The translations under genes were made by a program, and so were the position numbers. From Chloroflexota bacterium (GTDB taxonomy: Bacteria > Chloroflexota > Dehalococcoidia > UBA2979), in NCBI GenBank assembly GCA_947446155.1, contig CANFFZ010000055.1:1-12093 (forward strand): DNA of 12,093 bases, given 5' to 3'. Under the pieces are notes generated by a model, which saw only the letters and a program-made list of their open reading frames with translations, ran no database searches and was not told where the DNA came from. How positions within the stretch are numbered: the first letter of the stretch is position 1; each line of letters opens with the position of its first letter. This document shows, piece by piece, positions 5,070 to 12,093 of this stretch.

Positions 5070-7649
5070 TCAGGCGCCGACGGGCGCCGCCGGAGCGTCT
5101 GCGGCACCATCCACGACGACCTCGGTGTCGACGGCGTCGTCACCTTCGACGATGCCCTCGGCAATGTCGACGCGAGCGACGGCCGAGACGCGGTCAGCGT
5201 CGCCGGCCACGCGCATCACCTGCACCCCCTGAGTGGCACGCCCCTGCTGGCTGATCGAGCCGGCCGAGGTACGCAGGACGATGCCCTGTTCGGAGACGAG
5301 CACCAACTCCTGGGCGGCACTCACCATGCGCGCCACCGAGATCGCACCGGTCTTCGGCGTCACACGGAACGTCTGCACGCCCTGGCCGCCTCGGCCCTTG
5401 CGGGGGTACTCCTCGATCGGGGTGCGCTTGCCTTGGCCACGCTCGGACACCACGAGGAGGTCGTCGCCATCCTCGTCGACCGCCATCGCGATCACCACGG
5501 CGTTACCACGCAGCGTCATGCCACGGACGCCACCCGAGGTGCGCGAGGCGACGCGCAGGCTACCGACGGTGAAGCGGATCGCCTGCCCATCGCTCGACAC
5601 GAGGATGGCGTCGGACGTCTCGCGCGCCGGGCGTGCCTCGACCAGCCGGTCGCCGTCTTCGAGGCGCATGGCGATGAGCCCGTTGCGCCGCACAGACTCG
5701 AACTCCGCGAGCGGGGTGCGCTTCACCTCGCCACGTTCCGTCGCAAGCACCATCGAGTCACGCGTGAAATCGGCGACCGCGACGACGGCCGTCACGCGGT
5801 CGTCCGGTGCGATGTCGACGACGTTCGCCACGGGGATACCGCGCGCCTCACGAGAGGCCTCGGGTACCTCGTAGGACTTGAGGGCATAGACCTTGCCGCC
5901 GGCCGTGAACATCAGCAGTTGGTCGTGCGTGTCGCAGACCAGCAGGTGGCGGATGAAATCCTCTTCGCGCACGGTCTGGCCGCGCTTGCCTCGGCCACCG
6001 CGCGCCTGACGGCGGTAGACGTCGAGCGGGACACGCTTCGTGTAGCCGCGGTCCGAGACCGTGACGACCACCTGCTGGTGCCCGATGAGGTCCTCGTCCG
6101 CGATGTCATCGACGGCGCCGTGAAAGACCTGCGTCCGGCGCGCGTCGCCGAACTTGGTCTTCAGGTCGGCGCAGTCGTCCTTGATCAGCGCATCGATCTT
6201 CTCGGGGTGCGCGAGCAGGTCGACGAGGTAGGTGATGAACACCATCAACTCGCCGTACTCCTCGAGGATCCGCGAGGACTCGAGTTGGGCGAGGCGGCGC
6301 AGCTGCATGTCCAGGACGGCCTGGGCCTGACGGTCGGAGAGCCCCGGCACGGCGCCCTCGGCGGCGATGGGGTGCGCCTCGATCAGCCGGGCGGGGAGGA
6401 CGACCGGCAGCGCCATCAAGGCTGCCTTCGCGGCCTCCGCCGAAGCGGACTCGCGGATGGTCTTGATCACCAGGTCGAGCGCGTCGAGGGCCTTCAGCAG
6501 GCCTTCGAGGATGTGCGCGCGCTCGCGGGCCTTGTCCAGGTCGAACTCGGAGCGCCGGCGGATCACCTCGCGGCGGTGTCCGATGAACACCTCGAGGGCG
6601 CGCTTGAGTGAGAGCGTCTCTGGTTGCCCGTCGACCAGCGCCAGCATGTTCACGGCGAAACTGCTGCGCAGCGCGGTGTGCTTCAGCAGCTGATTCTTCA
6701 CGGCTGCGTACGTCGCGCCACGCGAGAGTTCGATGACCATCCGGATGCCGTGGCGGTCGGACTCGTCGCGGAGGTCGGAGATGCCCTCGATCTTCTTGGC
6801 GCGGACAAGGTCGGCGATGCGCTCGAGCAGCGTCGCCTTGTTGACCTGGTACGGCAGTTCGGTCACGACGATCTGGGAGCGCCCGCTGCGCGCGGCCTCC
6901 TCGACCTCCATACGCGCCTGCATCGTGACGCGTCCGCGTCCGTTGATGTACGCGTCCCGGACCTCGGAGCGGTTGAAGATCATCGCGGCCGTCGGGAAGT
7001 CCGGACCCTGCACGATCGTGAGCAGATCGTCGACGGTGCACTCGGGGTTCTCGAGGACCATCACCACGGCGTCGCAGATCTCGTTCAGGTTGTGCGGCGG
7101 AATGTTCGTCGCCATGCCGACGGCGATGCCGGACGAGCCGTTCAGCAGCAGGTTCGGCAGCCGCGCCGGGAGCACCCACGGCTGCGTCAGCGAGTCATCG
7201 AAGTTCGGGTAGAAGTCGACGGTGTTCCGGTCGATCTCGGCGAGCAGTTCCATCGCGATCGGCGCGAGGCGCGCCTCGGTGTATCGCATCGCTGCGGGTG
7301 GGTCGCCGTCGATGGAGCCGAAGTTTCCCTGGCCGCTGACCAGCGGGTACCGCATGGAGAAGTCCTGCGCCATGCGGACGAGCGCGTCGTAGATCGCGCT
7401 GTCGCCGTGGGGGTGGAACTTCCCCATGACGTCGCCCACCATGCGCGCGGCCTTCTTGTAGCCGCCCGTCGCGGTGACGCCCAGCTCCTGCATCCCGAAG
7501 AGGATCCGCCGCTGGACCGGCTTCAGTCCGTCCCGTGCGTCGGGCAACGCCCGCGACACGATGACCGACATCGCGTAGTCGAGGTAGGACGCGCGCATCT
7601 CGTCTTCGACGCGGATGGGCTGCGTTCGATCGGGCGGTTCTTGGACCAT
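5070..7649 (-). CDS. gyrA: DNA gyrase subunit A
   Basis: This 859-residue type IIA topoisomerase subunit cuts and passes DNA and, with GyrB, adds negative supercoils. The breakage-reunion domain begins near [20 protein letters not shown] (21-40). The catalytic tyrosine is Tyr123 in [10 protein letters not shown]. The quinolone-determining region reads [16 protein letters not shown] (76-91), with Ser84 and Asp88 at the E. coli 83 and 87 positions, the sensitive-type residues. The C-terminal wrapping domain has a GyrA box at 548-554 reading QARGGRG, a variant of the canonical QRRGGKG. This box marks it as GyrA and not ParC. An Ala/Asp/Val-rich acidic tail ends the protein. ATG 7649 has AAGGGTGA 4 bases upstream. 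gyrB is not in the window. Confidence 0.97.
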   Translation of the reverse strand: MVQEPPDRTQPIRVEDEMRASYLDYAMSVIVSRALPDARDGLKPVQRRILFGMQELGVTATGGYKKAARMVGDVMGKFHPHGDSAIYDALVRMAQDFSMRYPLVSGQGNFGSIDGDPPAAMRYTEARLAPIAMELLAEIDRNTVDFYPNFDDSLTQPWVLPARLPNLLLNGSSGIAVGMATNIPPHNLNEICDAVVMVLENPECTVDDLLTIVQGPDFPTAAMIFNRSEVRDAYINGRGRVTMQARMEVEEAARSGRSQIVVTELPYQVNKATLLERIADLVRAKKIEGISDLRDESDRHGIRMVIELSRGATYAAVKNQLLKHTALRSSFAVNMLALVDGQPETLSLKRALEVFIGHRREVIRRRSEFDLDKARERAHILEGLLKALDALDLVIKTIRESASAEAAKAALMALPVVLPARLIEAHPIAAEGAVPGLSDRQAQAVLDMQLRRLAQLESSRILEEYGELMVFITYLVDLLAHPEKIDALIKDDCADLKTKFGDARRTQVFHGAVDDIADEDLIGHQQVVVTVSDRGYTKRVPLDVYRRQARGGRGKRGQTVREEDFIRHLLVCDTHDQLLMFTAGGKVYALKSYEVPEASREARGIPVANVVDIAPDDRVTAVVAVADFTRDSMVLATERGEVKRTPLAEFESVRRNGLIAMRLEDGDRLVEARPARETSDAILVSSDGQAIRFTVGSLRVASRTSGGVRGMTLRGNAVVIAMAVDEDGDDLLVVSERGQGKRTPIEEYPRKGRGGQGVQTFRVTPKTGAISVARMVSAAQELVLVSEQGIVLRTSAGSISQQGRATQGVQVMRVAGDADRVSAVARVDIAEGIVEGDDAVDTEVVVDGAADAPAAPVGA

Positions 7650-7709
7650 TCAGTCACCCTTCGCGGGGGTCCGATGGGGGAGTCGTGCGGAGGGGTTTCT
7701 AGGCTTCTG

Positions 7710-7738
7710 ATTCTACCAGCGCAGCCCCTTCTTAACGA
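7710..7738 (-). promoter_or_regulatory. Candidate sigma-70-type promoter for gyrA
   Basis: On the minus strand TCGTTA (7738-7733, 3 of 6 to the -35 consensus) is followed after 17 bases by TAGAAT (7715-7710, 5 of 6 to the -10 consensus). A start near 7703 would give a leader of about 55 bases. The -10 and the spacing are good; the -35 is weak. Confidence 0.4.
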
Positions 7739-7763
7739 CCCTCTCAGGGCACCTGGCACGGGC

Positions 7764-7774
7764 GATTCCGAATC
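7764..7774. repeat. Small palindrome GATTC-C-GAATC in the gyrA upstream region
   Basis: This perfect 5+5 dyad around one central base lies about 26 bp upstream of the candidate gyrA -35. It could be an operator half-site pair. There is no independent support. Confidence 0.35.
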
Positions 7775-7856
7775 TGATTTGCGCCAGATCTGAGGTTTCT
7801 AGGCCATCCTGACATCACGCCCGGTATCGAGCCCGCTGACCCCGCTCCGGTACCCC

Positions 7857-9029
7857 CTAGCGAAGGGTGGTGAGGGCCTCGATCCGCCCCTGCAGGTACG
7901 CCCGCTCCGCCTCGTTTTGCGTCAGGGCGAGGGCGCGTGCAAACGCCTCGGAGGCCTCGACGGGGCGTCCCAGCCGGTCGAGCAGATCGCCGCGCGTGGC
8001 GTGGAACAGGTAGTACCCATCGAGGTCGAGCGGGTCGACTGCGGCCAGCGCGGCCGCGGGCCCTTCGAGTTCCGCGATGGCGATCGCGCGGTTGAGCGCG
8101 ACGATCTGCGACCAGGCGGTTGAGGTGGCCTCGGTTGCGTCGGTGTGAACGGCGGCGATCGCTGCCTGGATCTGGTACGGCCCCGGGCGGTTGAGCCGCA
8201 GACACGCGCGCACGAGGGTGTGCCCCTCCTCGATCAGCGCGCGGTCCCAGAGCGAACGGTCTTGCTCGCCCAGTCGCACGAGGGCGCCGTCGGTGGTCGT
8301 GCGGGCGGCACGGCGCGCCTCCGTCAGCAGCAGCAGTGCGAGCAGCCCCTTCACCTCCGCCTCGTCCGGCATCAGTTCCAGCAGCAGTCGCGCGAGCCGG
8401 GTCGCCTCGTGGCAGAGGTCGGCGCGCACGAGGGCCTCGCCGGAGGTCGTCACGTAACCCTCGTTGAAGACGAGGTAGATGACCGAGAGCACGGGCCGCA
8501 GGCGGGCCGGCAGGTCGGCATCGTCCGGCACGCGGTAGGGGATGCCGGCGTCGCGGATCTTGTTCTTCGCGCGTACCAACCGCTGCGCCATCGTCGACTC
8601 GGACGCGAGGAACGCCCTCGCGATCTCCGGCGTCTGCAGGCCGCCGATGAGGCGGAGCGTGAGCGCGACCTGCGCCTCCGCGGCGAGTGCTGGGTGGCAG
8701 CGGGTGAAGATCAGGCGCAGGCGGTCGTCTTCCACGGGGCCCACCTCGGACGGCTCATCGGGAGTGTGGAGCAGGTGCGCCTGGCGGTGGCGGCCGTCGC
8801 GGGTGCTCTCGCGGCGCAGCCAGTCGAGGGCGCGGTTGCGAGCGGTCGTGATGATCCACCCCGCCGGGCTGGGTGGCAGGCCTTCGGACAGCCAGCGCCG
8901 GAGCGCGACCTCGAAGGCCTCCTGGACCGCTTCCTCGGCGAGCGAAATGTCGCCGCAGAAGCGGACCAGGGATGCCACTGCCCGCGCCGACTCCTCGCGG
9001 AACACCCGCTCGATGTCGGCGTCGCCCAC
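7857..9029 (-). CDS. ECF sigma factor of the ECF42 type (sigma2-sigma4 plus C-terminal helical/TPR domain)
   Basis: This 390-residue protein is twice the size of a minimal ECF sigma factor. Residues 10-75 form sigma region 2 ([16 protein letters not shown], then [18 protein letters not shown]). Residues 110-160 form region 4 ([20 protein letters not shown], then a helix-turn-helix [20 protein letters not shown]). After that come LVFNEGY (186-192) and a long alpha-helical, TPR-like C-terminus ending in [20 protein letters not shown] and [15 protein letters not shown]. This is the ECF42/DUF6596 architecture; the family lacks a classical anti-sigma factor and its C-terminal domain is needed for activity. 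It starts at GTG 9029, 6 bases after the stop of the DGPF gene, the usual partner of this family, so the two are coupled. It lies upstream of gyrA on the same strand. Target genes beyond its own operon are unknown. Confidence 0.92.
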   Translation of the reverse strand: MGDADIERVFREESARAVASLVRFCGDISLAEEAVQEAFEVALRRWLSEGLPPSPAGWIITTARNRALDWLRRESTRDGRHRQAHLLHTPDEPSEVGPVEDDRLRLIFTRCHPALAAEAQVALTLRLIGGLQTPEIARAFLASESTMAQRLVRAKNKIRDAGIPYRVPDDADLPARLRPVLSVIYLVFNEGYVTTSGEALVRADLCHEATRLARLLLELMPDEAEVKGLLALLLLTEARRAARTTTDGALVRLGEQDRSLWDRALIEEGHTLVRACLRLNRPGPYQIQAAIAAVHTDATEATSTAWSQIVALNRAIAIAELEGPAAALAAVDPLDLDGYYLFHATRGDLLDRLGRPVEASEAFARALALTQNEAERAYLQGRIEALTTLR

Positions 9030-9035
9030 GCGTTG

Positions 9036-9393
9036 CTACGCCTCGGGCTCGTCTTGGAACGGGCGCACCTCAACCGGGCCGCCGCATGCCTCGGAGGCCT
9101 CAGTCGCAAGGGCGAGTGCAGCGTCGAGGTCAGCGGCCTTGAGAACCCAGAAGCCACCCAGCTGCTCTTTCGCTTCGATGAAGGGGCCGTCGGTCATCGT
9201 CACCTTGCCGCCCTCGTTGCGGACGACGGTCGCGGTGTTGGCAGGGAACAGGCCACCGCCGAACACCCAGTTGCCACTCGCCATCACCTTCTTGTTGAAC
9301 ACGTCGACCGACGCGTACATGCGCGTCAATGACGTCTGGCGCGGGCATCGGCTCACCCTCGACGCCGTGGACGGACAACAGGTACTGCTTCAT
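9036..9393 (-). pseudogene. DGPF/YCII-family protein gene, split by a one-base frameshift
   Basis: The start ATG 9393 has a strong ribosome site (GAGGAG, 7 bases upstream) and encodes MKQYLLSVHGVEGEPMPAPD and then VIDA, the usual family N-terminus. The rest of the family is in another frame, from MYASVDVFNKKVMASGNWVF (starting at 9320) through MTDGPFIEAKEQLGGFWVLK, which holds the name-giving DGPF motif, to QDEPEA at the stop (9036-9038). Skipping one base in the GCGCG run at 9321-9325 gives a continuous 118-residue protein of normal family length. The function of DGPF proteins is not established; they are encoded next to ECF42 sigma factors and are thought to be under their control. The break could be a real mutation, a read error or, less likely, a recoding site. 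Both halves look otherwise conserved, which favours a recent event or an error. Confidence 0.85.
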
Positions 9394-9448
9394 CTCGGGA
9401 CTCCTCTGCGTTGCGTGCCCGGCGTCGTGTCGGGCTTCTCAACCCTTA

Positions 9449-9475
9449 GACGAAGGCGCACGGTCGAAATCGACA
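9449..9475 (-). promoter_or_regulatory. Candidate ECF42-dependent promoter (TGTCGA-17-CGTC)
   Basis: On the minus strand TGTCGA (9475-9470) is separated by exactly 17 bases from CGTC (9452-9449), about 56 bp upstream of the DGPF start codon. This matches the promoter pattern reported for ECF42 sigma factors (TGTCGA at -35, CGA/TC-type -10). It suggests that the sigma factor activates its own operon. Match from memory of the published motif. Confidence 0.6.
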
Positions 9476-9484
9476 TCCTGTCGA
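9470..9484. repeat. Inverted repeat TCGACA-tcc-TGTCGA overlapping the ECF42 -35 element
   Basis: A perfect 6+6 dyad with a 3-base centre. One arm is the -35 element of the candidate ECF42 promoter; the other is an identical element facing the opposite way, but with no matching -10 at the right distance. A second dyad, TTTCC-AC-GGAAA, lies at 9489-9500. Confidence 0.5.
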
Positions 9485-9524
9485 TCAGTTTCCACGGAAA
9501 TTCATGGATGAGGGACGAAGCGGT

Positions 9525-10745
9525 CTAGGCGTGCCCGTTGTCCTCGATCGCCGCGAGTCGTGCGACATAATGAGGGGGCAGGCCAACCGTGCGGGCGCCT
9601 CGGAGCAGCGTGTCCTTGAACGCCTTCGACGGCGGTGGTGTCCGCGGGTCAGGCGCGGCGACCTGGTACGACCGGCAGCGCACCCGGTCACCGGAGGGCA
9701 TCGTGACCTCCACGGTCATACGGCGGTAGGCGGGCGGCTCGCGGAACAGCCCCTCGTGCTCATCGAGGGCGTGCGACTCCTCGGCGGAGACGAGCCAGAG
9801 CGCCCCCCAGACCTCATCGCCGGGTGCGGGCACGATGTCGGCCACGCCGCCGTGCCACGTATTCTTCGACTCGATCGAGAACGCGAGGGCATGGTCAGGC
9901 AGACGCGCGGGGCCAATGAGCCGCGCGTGCGGCGCGGTCTGGCGCATCCGGTCCGCGTCCATGCTCGACCCGTACCCGAAGTACAGGAACGCGCGCTCCG
10001 GTGTCGCCGTCGAGGCCGCACACGCGCCGAGGAACGCCTCGAACAGCGTGCCGGAGCCCGCAGCGAGGGCGGGCGTGGCGGCCATCTCCGGGCGCTCCGG
10101 GTGCCACTGCACGCCCAGCGCGAACGGATGATGCGGCGCCTCGATTGCCTCGACGACCTCGAAGCCGCCCTCCGAGGTGAGCGCGCTGGCGACGAGGCCC
10201 GGCGCGAGGCGCGCGCGGGTCACCGCCTGATGGTGGCGCGAGTTCACGCGCAGTCGAGCCGCCTTCGCGATCTGAGAGAGCAGCGTGCCGCTGGTCACTT
10301 CGACGCCGTGCCAGCCGGAGTCGACGGAGACGCCGTCCGCGCTGCGACGGCTGCGGTGCGGCTCGCGCTCCTCGAGATGCTGGTGGAGCGAGCCGCCGGA
10401 GGCCACGTTCATCACCTGCACGCCTCGGCAGATCGCGAGCATCGGCCGTCCGATCGCCAGCGCTGTCCGCGCCAGCGCAATCTCCGCCTCGTCACGCGCG
10501 GGGACGAGGGCCCCCAACCGCTCGTGCGGCGGCTCGCCGTACCGTGCCGGATCGATGTCGGCGCCACCGGTGAGGACAAGACCATCGTGGGGCGGGAACA
10601 CGTCGCCCGCCCGGTACTCCGCGACATCGAAGGGGAAGGGGTCGCCGCCGGCGGCTCGGACGCAGTCAGCGTAGTCCTCCCACCGTTCACCCGAGTCGTC
10701 CTGGAGGCGGGTGATGAGGACGCGAGGTCGAGGGGCGTCAGGCAT
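9525..10745 (-). CDS. Fusion of PuuD-like gamma-glutamyl hydrolase (peptidase C26) and gamma-glutamylcyclotransferase
   Basis: A 406-residue protein with two enzymes in one chain. Residues 5-240 form a class-I glutamine amidotransferase-like domain of the C26 family: GLVLTGGADIDPARYG (55-70), the nucleophile Cys106 in AICRGVQVMNVASGGSLHQH, and GVQWHPE (211-217) with His215 and Glu217. PuuD, a relative, splits gamma-glutamyl-GABA. Residues 250-400 form a gamma-glutamylcyclotransferase-like domain: LYFGYGSSMDADRM (254-267), matching the YGSNM substrate loop, and LDEHEG (327-332), with Glu331 as the likely catalytic base. Such enzymes release 5-oxoproline from gamma-glutamyl compounds. Both active sites look intact, so a cytoplasmic bifunctional enzyme degrading gamma-glutamyl peptides or amines is inferred. 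The true substrate is unknown. ATG 10745 has no ribosome site. A tRNA-Pro gene lies 51 bp upstream on the same strand. Confidence 0.88.
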   Translation of the reverse strand: MPDAPRPRVLITRLQDDSGERWEDYADCVRAAGGDPFPFDVAEYRAGDVFPPHDGLVLTGGADIDPARYGEPPHERLGALVPARDEAEIALARTALAIGRPMLAICRGVQVMNVASGGSLHQHLEEREPHRSRRSADGVSVDSGWHGVEVTSGTLLSQIAKAARLRVNSRHHQAVTRARLAPGLVASALTSEGGFEVVEAIEAPHHPFALGVQWHPERPEMAATPALAAGSGTLFEAFLGACAASTATPERAFLYFGYGSSMDADRMRQTAPHARLIGPARLPDHALAFSIESKNTWHGGVADIVPAPGDEVWGALWLVSAEESHALDEHEGLFREPPAYRRMTVEVTMPSGDRVRCRSYQVAAPDPRTPPPSKAFKDTLLRGARTVGLPPHYVARLAAIEDNGHA

Positions 10746-10751
10746 GGCGGC

Positions 10752-10757
10752 ATCTTA
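10752..10757 (-). promoter_or_regulatory. Possible -10 element for leaderless transcription of the fusion gene
   Basis: TAAGAT on the minus strand ends 6 bases before the ATG at 10745. A start at the usual distance would fall on the A of the ATG, which would explain the missing ribosome site. No good -35 is visible, so this is weak. The alternative is read-through from the tRNA gene. Confidence 0.25.
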
Positions 10758-10796
10758 CGCGAGCGGCGGGGAGGCTTTGGAGGAGGCGGGAAGTGA

Positions 10797-10873
10797 TGGT
10801 CGGGGTGCCCGGATTTGAACCGGGGACCTCTTCGTCCCGAACGAAGCGCTCTGCCAAGCTGAGCTACACCCCG
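10797..10873 (-). tRNA. tRNA-Pro, anticodon CGG
   Basis: The minus-strand sequence folds as a full cloverleaf. Acceptor stem CGGGGTG (10873-10867) pairs with CACCCCG (10807-10801). The D arm is GCTCAGCTTGGCAGAGC. The anticodon stem CTTCG/CGAAG encloses the loop TTCGGGA, giving anticodon CGG (reads CCG, proline). The T arm is CCCGG-TTCAAAT-CCGGG. The discriminator is A (10800) and the CCA end is encoded (10799-10797). The anticodon arm is identical to that of E. coli tRNA-Pro(CGG). No intron, integrase or duplicated 3' end is seen next to it. Confidence 0.97.
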
Positions 10874-11034
10874 AACAGCAGGCGGTCGTGGTTCCTCCGC
10901 AGGTACCTCGGCTGGCCCGGAGGGGGAGGGTAACACTCGCCTCGCCGCAAGCGCGAGGAGTGGCGGCTGTCTGTGCGTCCGTTCCAGTGGCCTCGCTACT
11001 ATGGATTCGCGGCGGGGATGGAAGGTTGGGCGAT
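10874..11034. other. Divergent intergenic region between tRNA-Pro and the secreted-protein gene
   Basis: This 161-bp stretch must hold the promoters for the tRNA (minus) and the secreted protein (plus). On the plus strand TACTAT (10997-11002) could be a -10 element and GGAAGG (11020-11025) is the ribosome site. An imperfect dyad CTCGCCGCAAGCGCGAG lies at 10941-10957. No convincing tRNA promoter could be picked out. Confidence 0.4.
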
Positions 11035-12093
11035 GTGCCGGTGCTCCTTCGCCGAGGGCTGCGGCAAGCGCTGCGCCCACCTCGACTCCTGCACTCGATG
11101 ACGCCTCGACGGGCTGCTGGCACGCTGCTGGTGGCCGGTGCGCTGTGCGCGGTTGCGCTCGCGCCGGATCGAGGCGTGGCGCAGCAGGCTCGGCTGGCCG
11201 AGGAGAACTCCTGGGTGCGCGTCCAGAACGTCGGGACGCTCCCGGCGACGCTCGACCTCACCTTCTACAACCGCGACGGCTCGCAGGCGGCCAAGGACTC
11301 CTGCCCGAAGGTTGGTGTCTGTGACGCCATCTCGCCCGGCTCCGGGCGCTCCTTTTTCCAGCAGACCCTCGAATCCCTCGCGAAGGGGTATCGAGGTGCG
11401 GGATACATGGTCGGCGACCAACCGTTCGTGGCGATGCTGGCGCGCGACCTGATCCGGCCGGACGGCACGCTGCAACTCGGCGGCGACTCGCTGCGTCTCG
11501 GCAGCGGCACGGACAAGCACTACCTGCCATGGGTGGCGAACACGGCGGCGCTCGTCTCGCGGATCGCGATCGAGAACACGAGCAAGGACTCGGGCGCCTG
11601 CGTCCAGATCCAGTACTACCCGATCGGCGGCCTCTCGCCGGTGGCGCACGACCCAGCCGGAGGCCAGGGCAACTGCCCGAGCGGCGGCGAGTTCCTCGCG
11701 CCACGCGCCTCGATGGTGCGTGACGAGACGACGATCACCGCGCCGTTCGGCTTCGACGGGTCGGCGATCGTGCGCACGCTGGCCACCTCAACCGGGGTCG
11801 CGGCGAGTGCGCAGCAGCTCTCCGTCGCGGTAGACACACGCGACCGCGTGCGCGCGGGGCTGTCGACGTATCGTGCGCTGTCGCAGGACGAGACGAGCCG
11901 CGTCGTGCTGCTGCCGATGATTGACCGCGCGACCGTCGAGGCGGGTGCGTCGTACACGACTCGTTTCCGCATCTTCAGCGCCACGCCCGGTGCGCCGAAC
12001 GAGGTCACGCTGCGCTTTGAGGGCCGTGACGGCTCCGGTGCGCAGGTCTCGATCGAGTCGAAGGTCACGGTGTTCGGCTCGATGACGTGCGAC
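11035..12093 (+). CDS. Secreted protein with tandem beta-sandwich-like repeats (runs off the window)
   Basis: The frame is open from the left intergenic region to the window edge with no stop, so the C-terminus is missing. GTG 11035 has GGAAGG 9 bases upstream and is preferred; ATG 11098 is a shorter start without a ribosome site. An Arg-rich n-region leads to the hydrophobic core GTLLVAGALCAVALA and a probable signal peptidase I site after GVA (before QQARLAEE). The mature part has at least two related units. The first reads WVRVQNVGTLPATLDLTFYN, with Cys-containing CPKVGVC, an ISPGSGRSFF turn and GYRGAGYMV. The second reads WVANTAALVSRIAIENTSKD, then VQIQYYP and FGFDGSAIVRTLA. This V-QN-TFYN / G-F-GSA pattern is typical of extracellular beta-sandwich repeats in surface proteins. 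Its role is unknown: a cell-surface or adhesion-type protein is the likeliest. It is the only plus-strand gene in the window. Confidence 0.75.
   Translation, partial: MPVLLRRGLRQALRPPRLLHSMTPRRAAGTLLVAGALCAVALAPDRGVAQQARLAEENSWVRVQNVGTLPATLDLTFYNRDGSQAAKDSCPKVGVCDAISPGSGRSFFQQTLESLAKGYRGAGYMVGDQPFVAMLARDLIRPDGTLQLGGDSLRLGSGTDKHYLPWVANTAALVSRIAIENTSKDSGACVQIQYYPIGGLSPVAHDPAGGQGNCPSGGEFLAPRASMVRDETTITAPFGFDGSAIVRTLATSTGVAASAQQLSVAVDTRDRVRAGLSTYRALSQDETSRVVLLPMIDRATVEAGASYTTRFRIFSATPGAPNEVTLRFEGRDGSGAQVSIESKVTVFGSMTCD

Larger units (their letters stand above)
7694..7804. repeat. 11-bp direct repeat, copies exactly 100 bp apart, upstream of gyrA
   Basis: GGTTTCTAGGC occurs at 7694-7704 and again at 7794-7804. 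Both copies are in the non-coding gap between gyrA and the sigma-factor gene, one on each side of the candidate gyrA promoter. They could be binding sites for one regulator, but chance cannot be excluded. Confidence 0.5.

Noticed and set aside
5040..6611. Long plus-strand open frame of 523 residues opposite gyrA
   Set aside because: It is antisense to well-conserved gyrA, is rich in Arg/His/Asp as expected of a GC-rich shadow frame, and resembles no family. The same holds for the long plus-strand frames at 3572-5254, 6624-7793, 8145-9332 and 9504-10796.
10797..10873. tRNA-Pro as an integration site for a genomic island
   Set aside because: No integrase, no repeated tRNA 3' end and no shift in gene content are seen next to it in the window.
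11001..11324. ATG-started plus-strand frame at the beginning of the secreted-protein region
   Set aside because: It is a different frame from the one that stays open to the window edge and encodes the signal peptide and beta-sandwich repeats; its product has no such pattern.
1..12093. CRISPR array, toxin-antitoxin pair, prophage or defence cluster
   Set aside because: No regularly spaced repeats, no paired small antitoxin/toxin genes and no phage or nuclease genes could be found; the only mobile DNA is the IS end at 1-148.

Overview
This is a gene-dense, high-GC bacterial segment. Nothing in it fixes the species. The GC-rich codon use, the thiL-tsaE-tsaB order, and the secreted protein built of tandem VQN/FYN-type beta-sandwich repeats with no recognisable catalytic site remind me of Chloroflexota, but that is an impression and not a proof. 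Almost everything lies on the minus strand. The one clear plus-strand gene is at the right edge.

Layout, left to right. Positions 1-148 are the left end of an IS3-family insertion sequence: the start of its OrfA transposase, a 10-bp hairpin and the terminal repeat. It abuts and supplies the stop codon of a membrane-anchored protein of unknown function (133-663), which therefore looks truncated. Positions 713-5008, read leftwards, hold a tight housekeeping run: a crotonase-fold enzyme, thiL (thiamine-phosphate kinase), tsaE and tsaB (two parts of the tRNA t6A machinery), ndk (nucleoside diphosphate kinase) and a siderophore-interacting FAD reductase. gyrA (5070-7649) lies upstream of this run and may head it. 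A 207-bp gap with a candidate promoter, an 11-bp repeat spaced exactly 100 bp and a small palindrome lies in front of gyrA.

Positions 7857-9393 hold an ECF42-type sigma factor with a C-terminal helical/TPR extension and, just upstream, its usual partner, a DGPF/YCII-family small protein. The partner is split by a one-base frameshift. In front of it is a sequence that fits the published ECF42 promoter pattern (TGTCGA, 17 bp, CGTC), which suggests autoregulation. Positions 9525-10745 encode the most unusual protein here: a class-I glutamine-amidotransferase-like (peptidase C26, PuuD-like) domain fused to a gamma-glutamylcyclotransferase domain. Both halves keep their expected catalytic residues, and both families cleave gamma-glutamyl linkages. 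A tRNA-Pro(CGG) with encoded CCA lies just upstream of it on the same strand. Divergent from the tRNA, a secreted protein runs off the right edge (11035-12093).

The points most worth a second look are the gamma-glutamyl hydrolase/cyclotransferase fusion, the ECF42-DGPF module with its matching promoter and frameshift, the crotonase that lacks both catalytic glutamates of enoyl-CoA hydratase, and the IS-truncated gene at the left edge.
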